From: Termitomyces sp. T153
Lineage: Eukaryota; Basidiomycota; Agaricomycetes; Agaricales; Lyophyllaceae
DNA: 41,441 nt
Assembly: GCA_018296165.2 (NCBI GenBank)
Contig: JACKQL020000220.1
Location: 1 to 41,441 of the forward strand
Reading direction: 5' to 3'
The position numbers and the translations under genes are program-made. A model generated the notes under the pieces. The model was not told the DNA's origin. It saw nothing but the letters and a program-made list of their open reading frames with translations, and ran no database searches. Of the stretch, positions 1-8,718 are shown piece after piece (position 1 is the stretch's first letter; each line of letters begins with the position of its first letter).

Positions 1-505
1 GCTATGCATGCTGCATATGTTAGTCCATGCCTTGTTGGACAGCTGACATCCTGGTATTGTCCATTCTGCAGCTGTTCTCATAGCCTCTGTGATTAGGTGT
101 GCATCCTTGTCTAGGTCTGTTGGTGTTTGCTCCTTTGTGAGATTGCATAGTCCATATTGTACCCATGACATTTTCTATCTCTTCTAATCCCTGGTCAATG
201 TCCACTGGAGGACAAAGTGGTTGGATCTGCATGTGAGAAGAGGGTCTACTGCCCACTCTTTTGCTGTGTCTATTGCCATTGCTGGGGTGTCAGCCCACAT
301 CAAGTCTATTGTTCAGGTTGTGCCACATTTTCTGTGTTTGTTGTATGTGGCAATACCCTTCTCATTGAGTAGCATGAATTCCTTGTTACAAAGCCATTTG
401 ACTAGTTGTTGCATTATGGTCGATGCTGGCAAGTTGTTGACACTCCAGTCTGGATGGTGTTGATTCCAGTTGCCAGTAATTATTACTGGTTTGCCTGTTG
501 GTACA
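1..505 (-). mobile_element. Deleted fragment of Tad1-like LINE #1 (RNase H scrap + endonuclease end)
   Basis: On the minus strand, 567-313 encodes the core of a LINE endonuclease (EEP superfamily), with NWNQHHPDWS in place of the usual GDFN-HHP-W motif, followed by a short conserved stretch ending RKCGTT. The segment 28-490 aligns along its length with 39,212-39,755, the end of the endonuclease and the start of the linker to the reverse transcriptase. Bases 1-27 are identical to 33,550-33,576, part of the RNase H domain near the other end of the element. The copy has therefore lost everything between RNase H and endonuclease, and it also lacks about 80 bp near position 155 that the right-hand copy retains. 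It is a dead relic. The element class is a confident call; the exact clade (Tad1-like) is inferred from the presence of RNase H. Confidence 0.8.
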
Positions 506-506
506 G

Positions 507-900
507 TAGTTGTAACTCTGTGACTATAGTGATTCCAATCATAGTGACAACCAAGCATGCATGTCAAGGATGCAGGTGGTATTCAAATATCCCCTCATTG
601 GACAAAGCCATGTATCACCATCTGTATAGAAGTTACACGTTATACTACCAAAGACTACCAGGATAGTATTGAGGAGCATACACCAGCAGGATGAAGCAGA
701 GATGGAGGACAACTTTAGGAGGCTTTGTACCTACTGGAGCAGAGAACTTTGGTGATGCACATTGTTAACAATTGAGCAAATGTGGTATTGGGGAGTTAGG
801 CACAGATTGCCTAACATCAAGAACTTTGCAGAATTTCAGACTAGAATGTCAAAGCTTAGGTTGAAGCTGTCAGATCATAGAAATTAAGCTTTCCATGTGA
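507..900. repeat. Repeat unit shared with the right end of the window (41,036-41,441)
   Basis: This stretch aligns collinearly with 41,036-41,441, with scattered mostly C/T and G/A differences. Both copies lie directly beyond LINE #1 endonuclease sequence. No protein family was recognised. The plus strand has a broken reading frame with charged stretches (for example DEAEMEDNF near 690-720) that could be an old transposon gene. Confidence 0.8.
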
Positions 901-1897
901 GCAGCAGAACTGGGAGAGGCTGTCCAGCCAGTTGTGGTGCAATGATTTGACCACTGGGTAACTCAGACATGAGTGCTGGTGCATCAGGCAGTGACCTAGG
1001 CCATAGGAGACACAACAAACAACCATATAGGCAGGGCTCCACACCCTTTGCCCAGCAGTCTAGACACCCTATACCCTATACCTTACAATAACCAGATTGC
1101 TAAGCATGAATCACATTTGTAGCCATACATGTACTACCATCCATATATAGTCTGTATTTGTAGTTTAGCAAATACAAGTTGTGGCTGCCCCACATTTCTC
1201 TTCTTCCATGTGTAATCAAAGACAAGCAAGTTCTGTGTTCAGGTAGCTTTTTGTGTGATTCAGAACTTCCATGTGATGCTATACTATTATGCTAAGGTTT
1301 TAGCCAGGATTTCTTGTTTCACCTGTGTGGCTTAGCATGTGTGGCATTTCTATCTGTGTGACCCCTAGCCTGTGTGGCAAAAACCTGAGCAGCTGTGTGT
1401 GCTCCCCCAGAATACCCCAACCTTTGTACTTTGTACACTGTGTCCCAGAGCCCTTTTTCTGGAGACAAATATATTCTATTCATTTGGCATTTCCTTGATT
1501 TGAAGAAAAGTGTAGTATTTCTTGATACCCTTCTCTGAGCTCAGAATCAGCAGTTGCCTTGTGCCAGCCTAAAGATACAGAAAGAGCCTGTTCCATTTAG
1601 ATTTGTATTAGCATTGTACCAACTCTAGTATATATTGTCTAGTACTCTTTTGTGTTTGCATATGGAAACTAGCAGGTTCATCACCAGGGGAATTGGTCCT
1701 TGAGGACCATGGCTGTTGGCAGTATGGGTGTCCAGGCCAAGTGCAACACTGATCCCACATTGTCTTCAGCTATTTCTGCCCACTAAGATTTGGTGATTAG
1801 TAGTATAACAAACCTATTGATTAGTGTATTTAGTAGTGTATGACAAACTGTGTTACTTTTGTTTGTGTTCAGTTGGGCAATCCAGATTGGTGAGACT
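901..1897. other. No recognisable gene
   Basis: CpG-poor sequence with stops in all frames. No LTR ends, RNA genes or protein motifs were seen. It is probably decayed repeat DNA continuing from the unit at 507-900. Confidence 0.5.
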
Positions 1898-2417
1898 TGT
1901 CATGACCTGCTCCCAGAACCCCCAACCCCTTTCCAAGCTGCCTCACTTCTCTGGAGCTCCCCCCAACATTGCCTTGACTCCTCTGACCCTTGTTGACCCT
2001 CAGCACCCACCCCGGCTAACTCCAATGCTTCTCTGGCAAACCCCAACAATCTCCTGGCTAACTTCTAATCCCATCAGTATATCACTGTGGCCTGCCCACT
2101 AAGCACAACCAACACCTGTTGACTCTGTGCAACCCCAACAAGCCCTGCTGCCAGACCTGCCATTCCCAGAGTTGTCCCAGTAGTTAGTATATAAGCATAG
2201 AGTAGTATCCTTTACTCTAGTCTTGATATTGCTTTACTTGGTTACTGTTTCTTGTTTTGTTCTGTGTTTGTTATGTGTCCTGGTGTTCTTTCTATTTCAG
2301 TCTCTAGTCTCAAATCTATTCCATTTCTCAGTTCTGTCTTGTCTCAACTTTGTCTTGTCTTGTCCATCTCTGTTTCCTTTATCATTCCTAAGTTCCTTTC
2401 AACTCTGATGTCATTAC
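1898..2417 (+). mobile_element. LTR family A, left part, split by a later insertion
   Basis: Starts TGTCATGACC, as do three other family A LTRs in this window. It contains the same promoter block as those copies: TATATAAG at 2,188-2,195 followed by a long T/C-rich transcript start region. It stops abruptly at 2,417 and resumes at 12,063 after the Gypsy element at 2,418-12,057. No internal coding region of the same element adjoins either end, so it appears to be a solo LTR, left by recombination between two LTRs. Confidence 0.88.
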
Positions 2418-2631
2418 TGTAACATTTCCATTATGGTTCATGCAGCTTATGGTTCACACTCTGTAAGTCAAAACCAGTTGTTAGGTCTGTCTATGAAGTA
2501 TGAAGTAAGGTGCTGCCTTATGTAAGTAAAAGTATAGTAGTTTTAGGGATAACATCATGTGATGCTATCCATATAGTTAAATAATTAATATAAATAATGC
2601 ACAGTTAGATAGTAATGGCTGCTCTGTTACA
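2418..2631 (-). repeat. 3' LTR of the nested Gypsy element
   Basis: 214 bp, TGTAAC at one end and GTTACA at the other. It matches 11,894-12,057 except for an internal block of about 50 bp (around 2,497-2,547) that the other LTR lacks. Next to it, on the element's inner side, is a polypurine tract. Confidence 0.92.
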
Positions 2632-2643
2632 TACCCACCTTTT
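2632..2643 (-). other. Polypurine tract of the nested Gypsy element
   Basis: On the minus strand AAAAGGTGGGTA directly precedes the LTR start TGTAAC. This is the expected place and composition for the plus-strand primer of reverse transcription, and it independently sets the element's orientation as minus. Confidence 0.7.
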
Positions 2644-2893
2644 GAGTCTGTCAATGGACTCACTTCAACCAAAACAAAACAAAGTAATGATGGTAAGCAA
2701 TGGGATATGGCATCCCACCTGAGAGTGTGCACTGGAATTCAAGCATGAATTCCTACATTATAACTTTGGTAGGGCTGTACAATCCTACCTGGACACAATA
2801 TATCTCAGTGTGCTGTCCAACTGTGCAGAGTGCAGAATGTGGGCTCCTAGTGCCCAGGTGTATTTAGCTTCCTATGTGAGCTCCAATGGTAGC

Positions 2894-3460
2894 TCACCCT
2901 GCTTGTTCATCCATCTTTGAGGCCTCCACTTCCTTGTTGCTCACAATGTCTGCCCAGCACTCCAATACAGCATTAGCCATATCACTGGGGCCACTGGATC
3001 CAGCCTCAGGGGCAGTAGGAGTAGTGATGTTAGTCACTACCACCACTGCTGTGGGGCTATGGACAACTTGTGGAGTTGTTGCTGGTTGGGCAGTCATGGT
3101 CAACACAGAATTGTTGATGTAGTCCAATTCCATGAACTTCTCTGAGGGTGTGTCCTCTGAGGATGCACCAGAGCTTGATGCTGGGTTGGTGGTTGCTGCA
3201 GCCACTGACAACAAAGGCCCCTCCTCAGTTGGGGCTGCACTTGTGAAAGGAGCCACTGACAATGGCTCCTTTGCAGCTGCCAGTGTGGCTCTCACCACCT
3301 CTGCTGGCTGGTGTAAGAGGTGAGTGAAGATACCCTCCTCACCATAGCACAGCCATTCAGCTGTGTCAAGAGGGGAATTGTAAGGGGACAAGTGTTCTGT
3401 GGATAAACTCAACAGAAGGCAGGCAGTCACAAGCAACAAGTGAGAGTCAAAGGGGCACAA
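2894..3460 (-). CDS. Open 188-codon ORF of unknown function in the 3' part of the nested Gypsy element
   Basis: An uninterrupted reading frame of 188 codons between the unknown ORF cassette and the 3' LTR, in an element whose other genes are full of stops. The first 20 or so residues are hydrophobic (leucine-rich), the middle has a motif-like passage around AEWLCYGEEGIFTHLLHQPAE, and the second half is rich in alanine, serine, threonine and proline, so it is probably disordered. No domain family was recognised. It may be the tail of the degenerate ORF at 5,959-5,051, the two now separated by an inserted LTR and decayed sequence, or an accessory protein of this element lineage. The start codon is uncertain; the nearby ATG at 3,460 is simply the first in frame. 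Confidence 0.45.
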   Translation of the reverse strand: MCPFDSHLLLVTACLLLSLSTEHLSPYNSPLDTAEWLCYGEEGIFTHLLHQPAEVVRATLAAAKEPLSVAPFTSAAPTEEGPLLSVAAATTNPASSSGASSEDTPSEKFMELDYINNSVLTMTAQPATTPQVVHSPTAVVVVTNITTPTAPEAGSSGPSDMANAVLECWADIVSNKEVEASKMDEQAG

Positions 3461-3699
3461 GGCAGCTAAGAGTCAGGCAAGGAGCAAGTGTAGTGAGCCA
3501 AGTGTGGGTAACAACACTGGAGCTCTTACAGTCAGTTCAATGGATAGGCCAGGAGAACACTGCTATTGTTTGGTCAGAGGATATCCTATCCTGCTGACCA
3601 GCTTATATATTACATTTATGGCTGCACTGCAACTAATGCTATATGTGGTAAGTGGCCTGGGTATGCTAAGCAGTAATTACTAACAATATGTTAAAAGGA

Positions 3700-3993
3700 G
3701 AATTAGAGTCTGATGACTATGAAGGGCTGACTAATACTGACTGGAGGGTGCAGGGGCTTGGCAGCTGGTTGATCAGATATGCTAGAGATGATGCTATACC
3801 TATGACTAAGGCCAGATAGAGTCAGAGTTACCCATCAGAGTTACCCAAAGGGGTTGTCCCCTTACAGGAGTGGCCTCTGCTCTCATGGATTTGGAGGAGC
3901 ATGCAGTAGTGCTGATAAGACCCACTTGTTGCTGAGCACCATTTTTTTGGCATTTCAGACTGGACAGCAGCTGACTATTCTGACATGGCACAA
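3700..3993 (-). other. Decayed tail of the unknown ORF cassette, beyond the inserted LTR
   Basis: On the minus strand a short open frame (3,991-3,806) begins with LVPCQ, resembling LVPCK where the ORF on the other side of the inserted LTR ends. The passage at 3,885-3,917 also resembles 5,105-5,140, so this part may hold a diverged duplicate. From about 3,480 to 3,800 nothing further is recognisable. Confidence 0.35.
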
Positions 3994-5075
3994 GGTCATG
4001 ACACTCAGCACATAAGGCCTAGCCCCAAGGTCTGGATCAATGTAGCCTTTGCATAGAATTTTAGTGACCACAAGACTTATCAATCATGAGCAATATCACA
4101 TGGAGTCTGGACCTTGGGTTTAGAGCAACAAGGCCAAGACCTCTCTTAGCAACAATCACTAGCAACTTTCTTAGCAACAACATCACTTTCCCACCATATA
4201 TGGATATATTGACAGTTGTGTGATTTCTTACTTATTATTTTTCTTGTCAAGCTTACAAACATACTTGAATGGCATCTACACTTCAGGTATTGACATTGGA
4301 CTTGCTCTTTTGGAGATTTATTGCCTTTATGCATCACATTGACTTTGCTTATTTTTTTTTTTTTGGTTACAGATTGACACCTTGTATATATCATAAACAC
4401 TTTGGCAGATGCTGTCACTAGTGGTGACTATTTGTTTCTTTTCCCATACTGTACCTACAAACAGTATAAATACTGCCTGTATATTAATATTCAAAAGGAA
4501 TCATTGAATCATATCACCCCATTGAATCAAACTACCATCAAACAAACAGAGTACAGTTCCCTCTTCTCTCTCTCTAAGCTTACTAGCTTGAGATTTCACT
4601 TTGTCTCTATTGCTCACTCTCTCACTCTCTCTCTTTGACAATGACCTAGCAACAAGTCTTGCTGACTTTGTCTTTGACTTCATGTGGCACCAATGGCAGG
4701 TGTCCCTTAGTGTGATTTTTGACTCAGCAATGCTAGTGGTGATGGCTAGTGACTAGTTTTCATTTGTCCTCTTTTCAGTCTTTTTATTGTCACTCCCCCA
4801 TTTCTTTCCCAACTCCTCTTTAACTGCTTAAGTTTTCCCTGCCTTAGTGACTCTTTTGCCTTCATTTGTTTTTCCCTTGCTTTCATTAGCAATCCATTGT
4901 TACCTTCTAGTGACTCAGGCTAGCAATAGTGACTATTCTCACTTCACACTCCACACACACACACTATTTGCTCTAGTTCTCTGGGATGGTTACTGACTTG
5001 CCCTCAACTGTTAACTTCCCACTGCCAGCTACCCTATCTAGTGACTAGTGTTAGGTCCTCTTTTTAGGCTTCTTG
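3994..5075 (+). mobile_element. LTR family C, inserted in the nested Gypsy element (ends approximate)
   Basis: The segment from about 4,022 ('CTAGCCCCAAGG') to about 4,650 aligns with 18,455-19,010: both share 'ACAAACATACTTGAATGGCA' and 'ACAAACAGTATAAATACTGC', the latter a TATAAATA core promoter (4,457-4,476). After it comes a T/C-rich leader typical of an LTR transcript start. The word CATGGCAC occurs just outside both ends (3,984-3,991 and 5,075-5,082) and may be a target duplication or chance. The exact end is not settled because copy C2 lacks this part. No internal genes of the same element are seen, so it is probably a solo LTR. Confidence 0.6.
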
Positions 5076-5959
5076 CATGGCACTAGGCAGCATAGGAGCA
5101 CATCAGCACTCCCATGAATTTGGAGGAGCATGTGGAAGTGCTCCCAGTCATCAGTGGTAGGGACATACCACCCATTCTCCCCCCTGTACTGCAGGAGGCA
5201 CCCCAATGGTTCAGAGTCAACAATGGCATTCATTGTCAATCCATATGAACAAGTCTGTGTGAATTGCACTCCTGGACCAATGGTGATCAAAAAAGCATAT
5301 GCCATAGGTATATGTGTGATTCACCCAGTGGGAGGCACACAGTTGGCCAGGAGGTGATGTATCACCTCCATCTCACTCAAATTGTTGATTTGTGTAGGCA
5401 GCACTTGCAGCCTGCACAGAATGAAAGTGTAGGATGCAATTGGGTTAAACTTCCCTACACTGGATTGGTAATTGTCAACTGCCTCTCAATAGAGTTGTGG
5501 CTGAGCAACCACTATAATGAACAGCTGCATATAGGCCATTCATGCATGCAGAGTAGTTGAGGCCAGTGCCCAACCTAAAATGTAACCAAAGACCAAATGT
5601 TGGTCTACATGCAATGAAGCAACAATGGCTATGCCTGAGTACAGGTTCTGTGAACCTGGGTGGCTGTAGTGCAGGATGTACTGTGCCCATGCATCAATGT
5701 CAAAGTGATGGCTGATTGGGACTTGATTAAGTCCCACTCCTTGTGTATTGTTATCTGTGCAGTCAAGCATGGCTGACAAACATGAAGGTAAGGGGACCAG
5801 TATCCAATGACAGTCCCCTCTGGGCAGAAATGTTTCCAACTCTGCTGGGGTCAGCTCCATGACCTGCCACATGGTGCAGTCTCTTAAATCTGGATCTGTA
5901 TAGAAGGAAATCCAATGGAACTCCTGAAGAAGGAGAGTGGCATGAATCTACTCCCTCAT
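5051..5959 (-). pseudogene. Degenerate ORF of unknown family carried by the nested Gypsy element
   Basis: One minus-strand frame can be followed for about 300 codons from an ATG at 5,959, interrupted by four stops (one TAG, three TGA) that fit C-to-T decay. Recognisable dense stretches include EFHWISFYTDPDLRDCTMWQ near the start, CHWILVPLPSCLSAMLD, GVGLNQVPISHHFDIDAWAQ and GIAIVASLHVDQHLVFGYIL. It is globular-looking, not low complexity, and is neither integrase nor chromodomain. It lies between RNase H and the 3' LTR, where integrase would be expected, in the same orientation as the element. It could be a captured host gene or a lineage-specific accessory gene. No function is assigned. Confidence 0.5.
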
Positions 5960-6120
5960 TGTAACCTTTGATCCACCTTCTCAAATGAGCTTCAGGATCA
6001 GTCAGATCTGCTCAGGATTCATGGGCATCCCTCAGAGAGCCCATTAGTACAGTAATTTGTAGTGTGGGAATATGTGAGATTCCTGCCATCTTAGTGGAGT
6101 GGGGAAAGACTGCTTCATTG

Positions 6121-7040
6121 CTAACAAAAACTGCATTGGTCATTGGCAACCAGTAGAAGTTGGGGTGGTCCCAGCAAAGAGCTTGTCTTTGCTATACAGT
6201 GACTGGATTTGACAGAGGAATTCTCTGTCTGTCCTGTCTCAAGGTTGCAGAGACTGGCCATCCCTAGGATGGCCTCTCTGAGAGGCATATCAACCTTGTC
6301 ACCCTCAGTCTCAGACCCACATTGAGCTTGGGTTGAATCTCCCTTGATGTCATTACTAGCAGGAAGCAACTGTGTTTCCTCCTCACAAATTTCATGATGA
6401 TCCCACACTTGCCTGCTTATATAGCTAGGTCCATTGTAGAGAGTGCATATCTGATCCATCTGTGCTTGCATCTCTTGCAAGTGCATTGGGGGCAAATCAT
6501 CCTCTTCTGGGTCAATATGCACATCTATGCATACTATAGTCATAGACATGGTGTATGTCTCAAGGAGAGTTGCTCTTAAAGTAGCAGATAAACAGTCTGC
6601 TACTTTATTGAGCTTTTCTTTCACATAAGTGATGTCAAAATTAAACCTCAACATATAGTCCATCCACTGTCACTGACATGGTGACAGATTCTGTTGAGTT
6701 TTGAAGAACTCAAGAGCCTTATGATCCATTATCACACAGATCTTGTACCCCAGAAGCTTATCCTCCCACTTGAGGAGGGCTTCTAGGATAGCCAAGGTTT
6801 CTAGTTTATGCATGGCATAATTTTGCTGTGTATTGGTGAACTACTTAGACATGAATCCAGCTGGCTAACATTTCTGACAGCTTGGGACCTGTCTGTACAT
6901 GGCTCCAATGCCTGTCTTTGTGGCATTGCAGATCAGCCAGATAGGATTCTTATGCCAAGGATCAATTGAGCATATCACTGGGGTTTTGGCACAGATCCTT
7001 TTGATTATGTCAAAACACTATTGGTGAATAGGTTGCCAAT
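6121..7040 (-). pseudogene. Gypsy pol: RNase H domain and tail (nested element)
   Basis: The minus strand gives the Ty3-type RNase H in order: a start resembling NPIWLICNATKTGIGAM (the usual CDAS-G-GAVL region), NYAMHKLETLAILEAL with the glutamate-containing helix, ICVIMDHKALEFFKTQ (the TDHKALE strand) and the end signature FNFDITYVKEKLNKVADCLS at 6,640-6,580. A 150-codon acidic/glutamine-rich tail follows to 6,121. Three or so stops interrupt the domain. The join to the upstream RT start (near 7,040) is abrupt: the thumb, palm and fingers with the catalytic YxDD are missing. Confidence 0.85.
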
Positions 7041-7049
7041 GAAATGGCA

Positions 7050-7504
7050 CCACTTAGCACACACATAGTGGTCAATTTTCTCTTGCAATCACTGCTGAAG
7101 TACCTTAGGGCACCTCAGCATGAAGTATGAGTACCATTTGGTCTCATCAATGAGATTTATCTCATGATTCACCTCTTGCTAAGGAGGAAGTTCCTCCTCT
7201 GTTCCATTGACAATGTCTTGGAACTCATCATACCACTGCTGTCAAAGGCAAGGAATATTGCCTTCTGTTAGCTTGGATGGCCATGCCTTCCTCCCATCTA
7301 CTCTCAGCAAGGAGCAACACTCTTCCTTGGCTGATTTCACTAGTGGCACAGGCTTTGTGTACTTGTCATGCAAAGCCATCAGATAAATCTCTGATTTGTC
7401 TGGTATGTTTAATTGAGCAGGATAATAGCTTGTCCTACCTCTTGCTTCTGTCCATGAGTATTTAAACTTGCTAGGCTTGGATATTTCATCCTCCATAGCC
7501 ATTC
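7050..7504 (-). repeat. Tandem duplication, copy 2 (protease-RT linker + RT start)
   Basis: 455 bp that match 7,553-8,006 at an offset of about 503 bp. On the minus strand both copies encode a passage beginning MAMEDEIS and running through GRKAWPSKLTEGNIP, then the RT amino-terminal signature (QDIVNGTEEELPP type). In this copy the RT sequence ends within a few codons of YVCAKW and then joins RNase H. Confidence 0.88.
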
Positions 7505-8006
7505 AGGGATGCACAATAGTGGTGCAGCCTGGTCAACTGCACAAGGTTCCCACCACTTAGCACGCACATAGCAGTCAATTTTATTCCACAATTGATGCTG
7601 AAGTGACTTAGGCACCTCAGCATGAAGTATGAATACCATTTGATCTCATCAATGAGACTTATCTCATGATTTACTTATCACCAAGGAGGAAGCTCCTCCT
7701 TTGTTCCATTGACAATGTCCTGGAACTCTTTGTACCACTGCTGTCAAAGGTGAGGAATATTGCCCTCTGTTAGCTTGGAAGGCCATGCCTTCCTCCCATC
7801 TACTCTCAGCAAAGAGCAATGCTCTCCCTTGGCCAATTTCACTGGTGGCACATGCTTTGCATACTTGTCATGCAAGGCCATCAAACAAATCTCTGATTTG
7901 TCCAGTATGTTTAACTGAGCAGGATGATAGCTTGTCCTACCTCTTGCTTCTGTCCATGAGTATTTGAACTTGCTAGGCTCAGATATTTCATCCTCCATAG
8001 CCATTC
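7505..8006 (-). repeat. Tandem duplication, copy 1 (protease-RT linker + RT start)
   Basis: The duplicated block 7,553-8,006 plus 48 bp that carry the RT fingers start, with AKWWEPCAVDQAAPLLCIP, the typical AGWWEP...QAAPLLCIP motif of basidiomycete Gypsy RT. Immediately after this motif the sequence returns to the beginning of copy 2, so the reading order is linker, RT start, linker, RT start, RNase H. Confidence 0.85.
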
Positions 8007-8718
8007 TGTATATTTCATCATCAGGGGTCAGTCTTCTTACTCCTTCCTGCTGTGTCAGGTCAGCTATGACCTGATTCCACTCCTGCAGCATCTGTGGGTT
8101 GCATGCCCATTCAAGGGTAGGCTTTGGGATTGGTCTATCCCAGACCTTACATTTCCTTGCTATCAAAGGGTCAACTCAATCCTTCTGGCATACTCTGCCC
8201 CTCTCCTGAAGAGTACTCTTTTGGTGCTCTTCCTCCAAGATCAGTAGCAATGGGTGGTCCTTGAGTAAACTCTCAGTCACCCAAATCTCAGCCTCATCAG
8301 GCTGCTTGAGTCTACCAGGGAGTCAGGGCCACTTGTCACACCACTTTTCCACAGTGCAAAAGTGTTATGCATGGCTATCAGCATCTTCCAGTTCCAACTT
8401 GTGAGCTGGAGTCACCTTTCCATCAATGACCACCTGGTCATTTGCAAAATCAAGGAGGACCTTATGGGTCCTCATGAAAGGTGTCTATACAATTATGTTG
8501 TAGCAATTGAAGTTTGCAATGTCCATGTAGACATTGCAAATCTTACCTGGGACCTTTATGGCAACCCTGGCACCATAGTTTACTATAGAATAACTTCCAA
8601 TCATTCCCAGCTGCAGAGTAATGGGGGTGGCCAATGGTGCTACCCATATCCCAGCCACATGAGCAAACAACAGTGTGATTCTGGAAGTAGTACTCCCTGA
8701 GTCTCATAGCATCCATGC
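8007..8718 (-). pseudogene. Gypsy aspartic protease and linker to RT (nested element)
   Basis: On the minus strand the active-site motif DSGSTT is encoded at 8,703-8,686, followed by hydrophobic strands and the conserved second half TPFMRTHKVLLDFANDQVVI (after NCYNIIV and a stop). Retroviral-type pepsin-fold proteases act as dimers, with DSG as the catalytic turn, and cut the gag-pol polyprotein. The linker that follows (8,166-7,744) is open and rich in tryptophan, proline and lysine. Stops near 8,482, 8,370 and 8,337 show that the gene is dead. Confidence 0.8.

Noticed and set aside
4950..4980. CA-repeat as functional element
   Set aside because: A short CACACACA run in the T/C-rich leader of an LTR; no reason to treat it as more than low complexity.
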